Part shown: piece by piece, positions 36,255 to 44,126 of the stretch | Position numbering within the stretch: the stretch's first letter is position 1 | How the letters are laid out: each line of letters begins with the position of its first letter | DNA from: JANQQN01 sp964519665 | GTDB lineage: Bacteria; Myxococcota; Kuafuiibacteriia; Kuafuiibacteriales; Kuafuiibacteriaceae | Direction of reading: 5' to 3' | NCBI GenBank assembly: GCA_964519665.1 | Contig: CAZFIV010000022.1 | Location: forward strand, 16,745 to 80,744 | DNA: 64,000 nucleotides | The notes under the pieces: generated by a model | What the model was told of the DNA's origin: nothing | Databases searched by the model: none | What the model saw: only the letters and a program-made list of their open reading frames with translations | Program-made: the position numbers and the translations under genes

Positions 36255-36608
36255 AGCGGGAACTCTAACGGCGGGGATATCACAACAATGCCCGAGCCGA
36301 CAGTTCAGCTTCCGAGTTCAAGGGTTCGGCCGGCCCGACGGTGTTCGAGGTCCGAACATCCCCGGAAGAGACGAACTCCCGGGCACGTCCACCCTGCTCA
36401 TCCGCCTCCGGACCCGCCATTTCGGGGGCGTCTCGCGGCGCGGAGGCCCGACGGCGCGGCCCTCACGGGTCCGAGCCCCGACCGTCCTCGCAACCGTACC
36501 GAACCTACCGGGCCTGGTGTACCGGATCCGACATATCGGGCCTGACGGGCTGAGCTCTGGACCATTGACGCTCGCGGGGCCGGGGGTGGGGCTGATATCT
36601 TCCCTCTG
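36255..36608. other. 354-bp divergent intergenic region (PEGA gene / recD2)
   Basis: No credible gene was found here. It contains several GTTC words and one 6-bp inverted repeat with a 5-bp spacer (TGTTCG-aggtc-CGAACA, 36342-36358), about 250 bp upstream of recD2. The spacing does not match the SOS box I know (GAAC-N4-GTTC). No clear promoter hexamers were identified. Confidence 0.4.
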
Positions 36609-38822
36609 ATGGCCGAGGACATCACGGTCCTCCGGGGCACCGTCGAGCAAGTCATCTTTACGAATCCGGACACCGGCTGGACGGTCTTTCGTCTCGCGAC
36701 CCCGGCCCCGACCGCTCATCACTCGTTGGTGGTCGGCGTCGTCCCCCCGCTTCAGCCGAGTACGACGGTGGAGGTGACCGGGCGATGGGAAACCAGCGCC
36801 AAGTACGGGCGACAATTCAGGGCGGACCACGTGGTGCCGGTGACGCCCAACACCAAGGCCGGGATTAAGCAATACCTCGCTTCCGGCCTCGTCGAGGGGC
36901 TCGGCGCTGGCCTCGCCAAGCGGCTGGTGACCGCCTTCGGTGAAGACACGCTGGAGGTCATTCAGAAGACCCCCGAGCGCCTGACCGAAGTCGACGGTAT
37001 CGGCACCGTCCGGGCCGAGCGGATCCGGCAAACGCTCGCGGGCCAGCTCGAGCTGCAGTCGACCATGGTTTTCTTATCGAGCCTGGGGATTCAACCCGCC
37101 CTCGCCACCCGGATCCTGCGCCGGTACGGGCCCCGAACGGCGAACGTCATACAAACCGACCCGTTTCGGCTCGCCCTCGACGTGCGGGGAATCGGATTCT
37201 CGACCGCCGATGAGATCGCGGCCCGCATCGGTATCCCCGCCGATTCGCCGCTTCGCGTCGAGGCCGGTCTCCTTCATCTCCTCGCTGAGGCCGCTCACGA
37301 CGGGCACGTGTACCTGCCGCGCAGTCAACTGGTCGATGCCGCCCAGGGCTTACTGGGCCCCGGTGGTCCCCCGAATGGTTCCCCGGCGATCGAAGACGCC
37401 GTTGACAGACTCGTCGCGGACGGTCGGCTCGTCGTTCCAACCCGGAATGCGCAGGCATCCAGCCCCGCCGTGTACTCGGCACCCCTGTTCTCGGCGGAGG
37501 AACAGGTCGCCGAAGTCGTGCGGCGGCTGATGAGCACCCCCGTGGCGCCGGTCGTCGCGGAGCCCGACCAGGTGCTCCAGCAGTACGAACGCGAAGCCGA
37601 TATCCAGTTCGCCCCCGCTCAGCGGGAGGCGATCGTTCGCGCCAACTCCGAGCGGTTGCTGGTGATCACCGGCGGTCCCGGTACCGGAAAGACGACCCTG
37701 GTCCGGGGTCTCCTTCGGCTCTTCGCGGCGGGTGACTTGCGGATTCAGCTGGCCGCACCAACCGGCCGGGCCGCGCAACGGTTGGCCGAGACGACCGGTC
37801 TCGAAGCGAAGACGCTCCACCGATTGCTGGCGTACGACCCGGGTCAGCACGTTTTCGTGCATAACGCGGACAGCCCGCTCTCCGCGGAGGCCGTGGTCAT
37901 CGACGAAGTCTCCATGGTCGATCTGCCGCTGATGGCCGCGTTGGCCGAGGCGCTGCCGATCGGGGTACGGCTGGTGTTGGTCGGCGATGTCGACCAACTA
38001 CCATCGGTCGGGCCCGGTCAGGTGCTTCGTGATCTCATCGATAGCGAGCGAGTAGCGATCGTGCGTTTGTCGCAGGTCTTTCGTCAGGACGCCGCCAGCC
38101 GGATCATCGACAACGCCCACCGCATCAATCACGGCCGCCTGCCCTCATGGCCCACCGACGGCGCCCGAAGCGACTTCTACCTGATCGAACGCGATGACCC
38201 CACCGCCGCTCAAAGCACGATTCTCAGGGTGGTCAGCGAACGCATTCCCGCTTCATTCGGCTTCGACCCGATCGACGACATCCAGGTCTTGACCCCCATG
38301 CATAAGGGCAGCCTCGGCGCGTCGACGCTCAACGAGCTGCTGCAAGATCGCCTCAATCCCGAGAGCGCCGCCATCGAGCGGGGGGGGACGACGTTCCGGC
38401 TCGGCGACAAGGTCATCCAGACCCGAAACAACTATGAGCTCGGGGTCTTCAACGGGGACATCGGCCGCCTGGTCAACATCAGCCGCGACCGAGTCCTCAA
38501 GGTCGCCTTCGATGACCGAGAGGTTCGGTACGAACCGAACGCCCAGGTCGACCTCGCCCTCGCCTACGCAATGTCGATCCACAAGAGCCAAGGCAGCGAG
38601 TATCCGGCTGTGGTTATCCCGCTAACGATGCAGCACTACGTCATGCTTCGCCGGAACCTTTTGTATACGGCGGTGACTCGAGGCAAAAAACTGGTCGTGC
38701 TCGTCGGCAGCCGAAAGGCGATCGCCACCGCGGTGCACCGGACCGACGACCTCGCGAGGTTCACCGGTCTTGCCGATCGGCTCCGGGCGCCCCCCGAGGA
38801 TCGAGACGATGGCGGGGCTTAG
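36609..38822 (+). CDS. recD2: RecD2-type superfamily 1 DNA helicase
   Basis: RecD2 is a 5'-3' SF1B helicase outside RecBCD, linked to replication-fork and repair functions. The 737-residue length is normal. The N-terminal OB-like region (G-T-V-E-Q-V-I-F-T-N-P-D-T-G-W-T-V-F-R) and a tandem HhH-like region (about 85-200: L-T-E-V-D-G-I-G, D-V-R-G-I-G-F-S-T-A-D) are characteristic. Helicase motifs include Walker A GGPGTGKT (355-362), V-V-I-D-E-V-S-M-V-D, L-V-L-V-G-D-V-D-Q-L-P-S-V-G-P-G and the C-terminal S-I-H-K-S-Q-G-S-E-Y. The start codon ATG at 36609 gives the family N-terminus. The 3' end overlaps nrdB on the other strand by 4 bp. Confidence 0.95.
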   Translation: MAEDITVLRGTVEQVIFTNPDTGWTVFRLATPAPTAHHSLVVGVVPPLQPSTTVEVTGRWETSAKYGRQFRADHVVPVTPNTKAGIKQYLASGLVEGLGAGLAKRLVTAFGEDTLEVIQKTPERLTEVDGIGTVRAERIRQTLAGQLELQSTMVFLSSLGIQPALATRILRRYGPRTANVIQTDPFRLALDVRGIGFSTADEIAARIGIPADSPLRVEAGLLHLLAEAAHDGHVYLPRSQLVDAAQGLLGPGGPPNGSPAIEDAVDRLVADGRLVVPTRNAQASSPAVYSAPLFSAEEQVAEVVRRLMSTPVAPVVAEPDQVLQQYEREADIQFAPAQREAIVRANSERLLVITGGPGTGKTTLVRGLLRLFAAGDLRIQLAAPTGRAAQRLAETTGLEAKTLHRLLAYDPGQHVFVHNADSPLSAEAVVIDEVSMVDLPLMAALAEALPIGVRLVLVGDVDQLPSVGPGQVLRDLIDSERVAIVRLSQVFRQDAASRIIDNAHRINHGRLPSWPTDGARSDFYLIERDDPTAAQSTILRVVSERIPASFGFDPIDDIQVLTPMHKGSLGASTLNELLQDRLNPESAAIERGGTTFRLGDKVIQTRNNYELGVFNGDIGRLVNISRDRVLKVAFDDREVRYEPNAQVDLALAYAMSIHKSQGSEYPAVVIPLTMQHYVMLRRNLLYTAVTRGKKLVVLVGSRKAIATAVHRTDDLARFTGLADRLRAPPEDRDDGGA

Positions 38823-39817
38823 AAGGCCATATCGAGGGCGACTTCGCCCTGAACGCCGACTTGGTACGCGCTGACCCTTCGTTCGAAGAAGTTGGCCAGC
38901 TCTTGAACATCTTGCAGCTCCATGAACGGGAACGGATTCGACGAGTCGAACATCTTCGGCATGCCCAGCGTCGCCAATCGCTGGTCCGCGACGTACTGCA
39001 GATATTCGCGCATGTCGTTGACGGTCAGGCCCGCCACCCCGAAGGAGAGCACGTCTTCAGCGAACTGCATCTCACACTCGACCGCTTCGCACAGCATCTT
39101 GCGGACCTCGACGGCCATCCGGTCGTCGAAGAGCTCCGGCTCCTCGGCGCGCACCGTGCGCACGACCTCGAAGGCGAAGGCCATGTGGGCGCTTTCGTCT
39201 CGAAATACCCAGTTCGTGCCCGTGGCCAGCCCGTGCAACAGCCCCTTGTTGCGAAGGAAGTACACGTAGGCAAAAGCGGCGAAGAAGAACAGCCCCTCGA
39301 TGGCGCACGCGAAAGTGATCAGATTCAATAGAAACGCCCGCCGGTCGTCGACCGTCCTCAGCTCGTGCAGACTCTGCACGCTGTCGATCCACCGCATGCA
39401 GAAGTCGGCTTTCGCCTTGATCGACGGAATGTTGTCGACCGCCGCGAACGCCTTGATCCGCTCTTCGGGGTCGGGCAGGTAGGCATCGAGCAAAGTCAGA
39501 TAGAACTGAACGTGCAGGGCCTCTTCATACAGCTGCCGCGACAGGTACATCCGCGCCTCCGGCGCGTTGACGTGCTCGTACAAGTTCAGGACCAAATTGT
39601 TGGCTACGATCGAGTCGCCGGTCGCAAAAAACGCGACCAGCCGGTGGATCAGGTGCCGCTCGGCCGGCGACATCCGGGTCCGAAGATCCTGGATATCAGT
39701 GCTGAAGTCGACTTCTTCGACCGTCCACGTATTTTTGACCGCGTCCCGATACATCTCGTAGAACACGGGGTACTTCATGGGCCTCAGCGTGAGATTGAGG
39801 CCAGGATCCAAAAGCAT
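38819..39817 (-). CDS. nrdB: Class I ribonucleotide reductase, beta (radical) subunit
   Basis: NrdB holds the di-metal/tyrosyl-radical cofactor that starts ribonucleotide reduction in NrdA. The 332-residue protein has the ligand set: Asp in F-A-T-G-D-S-I, Glu and His in E-E-A-L-H, Glu in A-I-E-G-L-F-F-F, and Glu/His in R-D-E-S-A-H. A Tyr four residues after the first His (L-H-V-Q-F-Y) matches the radical tyrosine, so a normal tyrosyl type is expected. It follows nrdA by 60 bp in a typical nrdAB operon and would be controlled by the NrdR boxes upstream of nrdA. Its 3' end overlaps recD2 convergently. Confidence 0.95.
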   Translation of the reverse strand: MLLDPGLNLTLRPMKYPVFYEMYRDAVKNTWTVEEVDFSTDIQDLRTRMSPAERHLIHRLVAFFATGDSIVANNLVLNLYEHVNAPEARMYLSRQLYEEALHVQFYLTLLDAYLPDPEERIKAFAAVDNIPSIKAKADFCMRWIDSVQSLHELRTVDDRRAFLLNLITFACAIEGLFFFAAFAYVYFLRNKGLLHGLATGTNWVFRDESAHMAFAFEVVRTVRAEEPELFDDRMAVEVRKMLCEAVECEMQFAEDVLSFGVAGLTVNDMREYLQYVADQRLATLGMPKMFDSSNPFPFMELQDVQELANFFERRVSAYQVGVQGEVALDMAF

Positions 39818-39877
39818 CGAAACTTCTCCTTAGGCAATTCGAACGGTCACTGCGGTTGGTTTCGGGCGGTGACCATT

Positions 39878-42493
39878 CTACTGGCAAGCCTCGCAAGACT
39901 CGGGATTCTCGAGAGAGCACGCCACCGCCTGGCGGGCGGGAATCTGAGACGTCGTGGAGACGGTCGTCTTCGCGATCTTCGTCGCTGGACGCGACCTCAA
40001 ATAGTAGGTCGTCTTGAGTCCCTTCTTCCACGCGTAGAAATACATCGATGACAGCTGACCGATGTTGGGACTCTCGGTGAACAGGTTCAGCGATTGGCTC
40101 TGGTCGATGAACGCGCCCCGGTCGGCCGCCATGTCGATAAGGGACCGCATCGGGAGTTCCCAGGCGGTTCGGTAGAGATGGCGGATGTCTTCGGGCAACG
40201 CGTCAACCCCTTGCACCGAGCCCTCCCCCATCTTGATCTGCTGGCGGACCGTCTCGTTCCACAGGCCCCGAGTCTTCAGCTCCGCCACCAGGTACCGATT
40301 GAGCTGCAGGAACTCACCGGAAAGGGTCTCTCGCTTGAAGAGGTTGGAAACCTGCGGCTCGATGCACTCGTAGCACCCGGCGATCGACGCGATGGTCGCC
40401 GTCGGCGCGATCGCGAGCACCAGCGAGTTACGCAGACCGTACGCCTTGATGCGCGCCTTGAGCTCGCTCCAGCGATCGGGTTTGGTCGGCGTCAGGCCCC
40501 ACAGGTCAAACTGAAGATGCCCTTGCGCGGCTCGGGTTTCAGCAAACGCAGGATGCGCCCCGTACGCCTCGGCCAGGTCGCAGCTGGTGCTGAGCGCCGC
40601 AAAGTAGACCTCTTCTTGGATCCGGGTAGAGAGCACCCGCGCCTCGTCCGAGTCGAAGGGCAAGCCCAGCATGAAGAAGACGTCTTGCAGGCCCATCAGC
40701 CCAAGCCCGACCGGCCGCCACCGAGCGTTCGACCGCGCGGTGCTCTCGATCGGATAGAAGTTCATGTCGATCACCCGGTCGAGCTGTTTGAGTGCCGTGC
40801 GCACCGTGGTGTGAAGCTTGTCGAAGTCGATCGCCCCGTCGCGAACGTGACGAGCCAGGTTCACGCTGCCCAAATTGCACACCGCCGTCTCTTCGTTCGA
40901 AGTGACTTCGATGATCTCGGTGCACAGGTTCGACAAGTGGACGACCCGACCCGGAACCGCGGTCTGGTTGCATTTCTTGTTGCTCGCGTCCTTGAAGGTC
41001 ATCCAGCCGTTACCGGTTTGGGCCAGCGTCCGCATCATTCGAGCGTACAGGTCGCGGGCCCGCACCACCCGGACGACTTTGTCGCTCTTTTCGGCCTCGA
41101 GATAGGCGCGCTCGAACTCGTCGCCGTAAAGGTCGACCAGATGCGGAAAGTCGTTGGGATTCAGAAGTGACCAGTCTCCGTCGGCCTCGACCCGGCGCAT
41201 GAACAGATCGGACACCCAGTTGGCGAGATTCAGGTTGTGCGTTCGCCGCGCCTCGTCGCCGGTGTTCTCTTTGAGCTCGAGGAACTCTTCGATGTCGGCG
41301 TGCCAGGTCTCGAGATAGACGCAGCACGCACCCTTCCGCTTGCCGCCCTGATTGACGGCGGCCACCGACGCGTCGAGGGTCTTCAACCAAGGCACGATCC
41401 CGTTCGAGTGGCCGTTGGTGGATCGGATCAGCGCCCCCCGGGACCGTACCCGGTGATACGCAAGGCCGATGCCTCCCGAGAACTTCGAAAGGGCGGCCAC
41501 GTCGGCGTACCGCTGATAAATATCGGCCAGGTCGTCCTGCGGTGAGTCGAGCAAGAAGCACGACGACATCTGTTCGTGCCGGGTGCCGGAGTTGAACAGG
41601 GTCGGCGAGCTCGGCAGATACTCGAGTGAAGAGAGCAGATCGTACAGCTCGAGGGCCTCTCGCACGTCGTCGTTGCACAGGGAGCAAGCGACTCGCATGA
41701 AGAAATATTGAGGCGTCTCGAGGACCGTCCGGTCGCTCGGGTGGCGAAGCAGATACCGGTCGTAGACCGTCCGGAGTCCGAAGTACTCGAACAGGTGGTT
41801 GCGGCTGGTGACGACCGCGTCGTTCAGCTTACGCTTGTTGGCTTTGACGAAGAGCCGAAGCCGATCGTTGATCAGCCCGGCTTTGTGCCCCGCCTTGATC
41901 GACTGCGAAAAGGACTGGATGTCCTGCTGGGCGACCTCTTTATCGATGAACGTCGAAAGTAGCCGAGCCGCCAGGCGCGAGTACTCCGGCTCTTCGGCCG
42001 TGAACGACGCCGCCGTTTGTATCGACAGCTGGTCGAGCTCGGAGGTCGTCGCTCCGTCGTACAGGCCGGAGATGGTCTTGATGGCCACCCGGTTGGCGTC
42101 GACGTTCTGAAGGCCGCTGCAGCACCGCCCGATCGCCCGGACGATCTTGTTGAGGTCGACGAGCTCGAAGCGACCATTGCGCTTTTTGACCTGCATCTGG
42201 GTGAACGCGTCCACCGGCGCGCTGGCGGCCGGCCGGCCGGAAAGCGTCTTGGCCTCGTCGCCGGCCCCCGCCGGCCGCGCTGCTCGGCCTCGTGGGCCCG
42301 CGACGTCCGCGACGTCCGCGACGTCCGCGACGTCCGCGACGTTTGCGGCGTCCGCGACGTTTGCATCGTCTGCGACGTTTGCAGCGTCCGCGACGTTCGC
42401 GACGTCCGCCAATTCGGCAGCGTCCGCCAAATCCGCGACCTCAGAGTGGGAAGTCGTCGCGCCGTTCGAGTGAGGGGTGATGCCGGTCTCCAT
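39878..42493 (-). CDS. nrdA: Class I ribonucleotide reductase, alpha (catalytic) subunit, with repeat-rich N-terminal extension
   Basis: NrdA reduces ribonucleoside diphosphates. Residues about 100-190 are an ATP-cone (M-Q-V-K-K-R-N-G-R-F-E). The catalytic domain follows, with N-L-C-T-E-I, N-L-G-S-V-N-L-A and A-P-T-A-T-I-A-S-I-A-G-C-Y-E. The C-terminus ends in a redox pair, S-C-E-A-C-Q. Before the ATP-cone is an unusual extension of about 99 residues, of which 18-65 are AD(V/L/A/D)-type tripeptide repeats. The ATG at 42493 is supported by GGAGG eight bases upstream, whereas the internal Met100 has no such site, so the extension is probably translated. Two NrdR boxes and a promoter lie about 55-100 bp upstream. 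Confidence 0.94.
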   Translation of the reverse strand: METGITPHSNGATTSHSEVADLADAAELADVANVADAANVADDANVADAANVADVADVADVADVAGPRGRAARPAGAGDEAKTLSGRPAASAPVDAFTQMQVKKRNGRFELVDLNKIVRAIGRCCSGLQNVDANRVAIKTISGLYDGATTSELDQLSIQTAASFTAEEPEYSRLAARLLSTFIDKEVAQQDIQSFSQSIKAGHKAGLINDRLRLFVKANKRKLNDAVVTSRNHLFEYFGLRTVYDRYLLRHPSDRTVLETPQYFFMRVACSLCNDDVREALELYDLLSSLEYLPSSPTLFNSGTRHEQMSSCFLLDSPQDDLADIYQRYADVAALSKFSGGIGLAYHRVRSRGALIRSTNGHSNGIVPWLKTLDASVAAVNQGGKRKGACCVYLETWHADIEEFLELKENTGDEARRTHNLNLANWVSDLFMRRVEADGDWSLLNPNDFPHLVDLYGDEFERAYLEAEKSDKVVRVVRARDLYARMMRTLAQTGNGWMTFKDASNKKCNQTAVPGRVVHLSNLCTEIIEVTSNEETAVCNLGSVNLARHVRDGAIDFDKLHTTVRTALKQLDRVIDMNFYPIESTARSNARWRPVGLGLMGLQDVFFMLGLPFDSDEARVLSTRIQEEVYFAALSTSCDLAEAYGAHPAFAETRAAQGHLQFDLWGLTPTKPDRWSELKARIKAYGLRNSLVLAIAPTATIASIAGCYECIEPQVSNLFKRETLSGEFLQLNRYLVAELKTRGLWNETVRQQIKMGEGSVQGVDALPEDIRHLYRTAWELPMRSLIDMAADRGAFIDQSQSLNLFTESPNIGQLSSMYFYAWKKGLKTTYYLRSRPATKIAKTTVSTTSQIPARQAVACSLENPESCEACQ
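42299..42442. repeat. Degenerate 9-bp tandem repeat in the nrdA 5' coding region
   Basis: Roughly fifteen 9-bp units related to GCGACGTCC (variants GCGACGTTT, GCGGCGTCC, GCATCGTCT) follow in tandem, perfect for four copies around 42302-42340 and more diverged further on. They encode Ala-Asp-Val and related tripeptides. The period preserves reading frame, so copy number could vary without destroying nrdA. Confidence 0.85.
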
Positions 42494-42545
42494 TTCGCTG
42501 CCTCCGTTTGATGCTGCGGCGGTTCGAACGCACCGCCAGACCCCA

Positions 42546-42592
42546 ACACCAGATATAGGGGCGTCTCGCCGAGGTCAACGCTATATCTTGAG
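42546..42592 (-). promoter_or_regulatory. Pair of NrdR boxes overlapping the nrdA promoter
   Basis: Read on the minus strand, CCCCTATATCTGGTGT (42546-42561) and the oppositely oriented 42577-42592 site, whose plus strand reads AACGCTATATCTTGAG, both resemble the NrdR consensus (near-palindromic ACACTATATCTTGTGT). Their centres are 31 bp apart, three helical turns, the usual spacing of paired NrdR boxes. A candidate promoter overlaps them: TTGACC (42573-42578) and TATCTG (42550-42555), 17-bp spacer. This fits dATP/ATP-responsive repression of nrdAB by NrdR, known in other bacteria; nrdR is not in the window. Confidence 0.8.
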
Positions 42593-42772
42593 CTGCGAGG
42601 CGCCGCGAGGACCTCAAGATCGCGACACCATTCGGGTTTGGTGCCGTTCGGGAAAGAAGGCCCGGCCCAAATTTTTTTTCTTTCTGTCTCGCCTGCGCGG
42701 TCTTCATCAGCGTGAAACGGCATCGGTTGTGGCCGCCCCAGGCCGGTGGGACGATGTGAGTCGGCCTTGGCG

Positions 42773-43291
42773 ATGCAGGCCTCATCGCTCACCACGAGGG
42801 ATCAGGTGGCGGCGCTCTACCGACGCTACGGGGCGCTCGTGCAGAATCGTTGCCGCTACCTCCTGGGCGACCGCGACGCGGCGCAGGATGCGGCGCAGGA
42901 GGTCTTCGTGAAGGTGCTTCGCAACCTGGATCAGTTCCGCGGCGACGCCTCGCCCTCCACGTGGATCCTGCGGATCGCGACCAACCACTGCCTCAACCGG
43001 TTGGCCGCTCAGCGAGCCGGCTGGATGTCGAGATTTCGCCAACACGTTCGACACGTCGACGAGGCGGGCCTTCGCGGCGGCGTCGACCCCGAGAAGGCTC
43101 GGTTGGTTCGTCAGATCCTCGGCCGGCTCGACCGGGAGACGCAAGCGGTCGCCGTCCACTACTACGTCGACGAGATGACCCAGGACGAAATCGCGGCTCT
43201 GATCGGGCGTTCGTTGCCCACGATCCGCAAACGGCTGGCAACCTTTCGGCGGGTCGCGCGCAGGGAGATCGGCGATGGCGCCTTCGAATGA
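42773..43291 (+). CDS. ECF-type RNA polymerase sigma factor
   Basis: The protein of about 172 residues has sigma region 2 (Y-R-R-Y-G-A-L-V-Q-N-R-C-R-Y-L-L-G-D...A-A-Q-E-V-F-V-K-V-L-R-N-L-D-Q-F, then S-T-W-I-L-R-I-A-T-N-H-C-L-N) and region 4 (M-T-Q-D-E-I-A-A-L-I-G-R-S-L-P-T-I-R-K-R-L). The region-4 helix-turn-helix is well formed. The ATG at 42773 was chosen; a GTG 27 bp upstream is possible and neither has a strong ribosome site. It overlaps the next gene by 17 bp. Regulon unknown, but the downstream operon is the likely target. Confidence 0.92.
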   Translation: MQASSLTTRDQVAALYRRYGALVQNRCRYLLGDRDAAQDAAQEVFVKVLRNLDQFRGDASPSTWILRIATNHCLNRLAAQRAGWMSRFRQHVRHVDEAGLRGGVDPEKARLVRQILGRLDRETQAVAVHYYVDEMTQDEIAALIGRSLPTIRKRLATFRRVARREIGDGAFE

Positions 43292-44126
43292 CCGGGCGCG
43301 GCTGCACGAGCTTCGCCGGCTGGCTTACGGGGAGCTCGACGTCGAGGCCGAACGGGCGTTGAGACGTCGCCTCGAATCGAACCCCGAGGCGTCGGTTCGC
43401 CTGCGCCAGCTGATGGACGAGGCGACCGAGTTCGAACGAGTCGAAGCGTCCGTCGACGCGTTCAGCGCCGCGGTGCTCGAACGCCTCGAGCGCTCCGACG
43501 ACCAGCCCCCTCCTCGAGCCGCCTCCGCGCCGTGGGGGCTCGCGCACGCCTTGAGGCCACCGAAGATCGTCGGATGGGCCGTGGCCGCGGCCGCCGCGAT
43601 GAGTCTGTGGCTGGTGGTCGCGCCCGAGGCACCCGAGCCGGGCGTGCGCACCAAAGGCGGCCGAGAGAGCTCGCCCCCGGCCGGCGAGGCGCAGTGCGCG
43701 CAGACGCCGTGCCCGCACCTCGAAATGTTCGTCAAAGACCACGATGGGATCCGCCCAGGGCTCGACGGGGTTCGACTCCGTGACGGCGACTGGGTTCAGT
43801 TCCGCTATCGAGCGTCCGGGCACTCGCACCTGTTCGTGGTCTCGCTGGACGATGACGGGGTGCTGACCCCGCTGTATCCCGACCACTTCGGGTCGAGCGT
43901 CGTCATCCGGTCCGAAGGCCGCCACGTGTTGAGTGGGAGCATCATCCTCGACGACGCGATCGGTCCCGAGCGGATCTACGCCTTCTTTTCGGGGCACCCT
44001 CTGTCCTTCGAGGAGGTCGAGCGGGCGATGGATTCGATCGTCGACCCCGAGCACGAAGCCCGAGTTGCTGGGCTCCCCCGAGGCGTCGACCAGGTGAGTA
44101 TTTTGATCCACAAGGTATCTCCGTGA
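43275..44126 (+). CDS. Putative anti-sigma factor with a DUF4384-like extracytoplasmic domain
   Basis: The 283-residue protein has an acidic, helical N-terminus (1-75) similar in outline to anti-sigma domains but without the zinc-binding H-x3-C-x2-C motif. One transmembrane helix follows (about 98-115). A C-terminal domain (about 135-270: L-R-D-G-D-W-V-Q-F-R-Y-R-A-S-G-H-S-H-L-F-V-V-S-L-D-D-D-G-V-L-T-P-L-Y-P) looks like DUF4384, often found near caspase-like proteins. GGGAG precedes the ATG. It overlaps the sigma gene by 17 bp and the caspase gene by 4 bp. Anti-sigma function is inferred from position and topology. Confidence 0.8.
   Translation: MAPSNDRARLHELRRLAYGELDVEAERALRRRLESNPEASVRLRQLMDEATEFERVEASVDAFSAAVLERLERSDDQPPPRAASAPWGLAHALRPPKIVGWAVAAAAAMSLWLVVAPEAPEPGVRTKGGRESSPPAGEAQCAQTPCPHLEMFVKDHDGIRPGLDGVRLRDGDWVQFRYRASGHSHLFVVSLDDDGVLTPLYPDHFGSSVVIRSEGRHVLSGSIILDDAIGPERIYAFFSGHPLSFEEVERAMDSIVDPEHEARVAGLPRGVDQVSILIHKVSP

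Noticed and set aside
36342..36358. Inverted repeat with GTTC/GAAC words considered as a LexA (SOS) box for recD2.
   Set aside because: Half-site order and spacing (GTTC-N7-GAAC type) do not match known LexA boxes, and it is about 250 bp from the gene.
36318..37031. Minus-strand open frame overlapping the start of recD2.
   Set aside because: It overlaps most of the recD2 5' region and has no domain or ribosome site; treated as a shadow.
42660..42690. T-rich run after a GC-rich word, considered as a terminator between nrdA and the sigma gene.
   Set aside because: It lies between divergent genes, where no transcript should end, and the stem is short and imperfect.
42700..42772. TGAAAC word upstream of the ECF sigma gene considered as an autoregulatory -35 element.
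   Set aside because: No matching -10 element at the expected 15-17 bp spacing was found.
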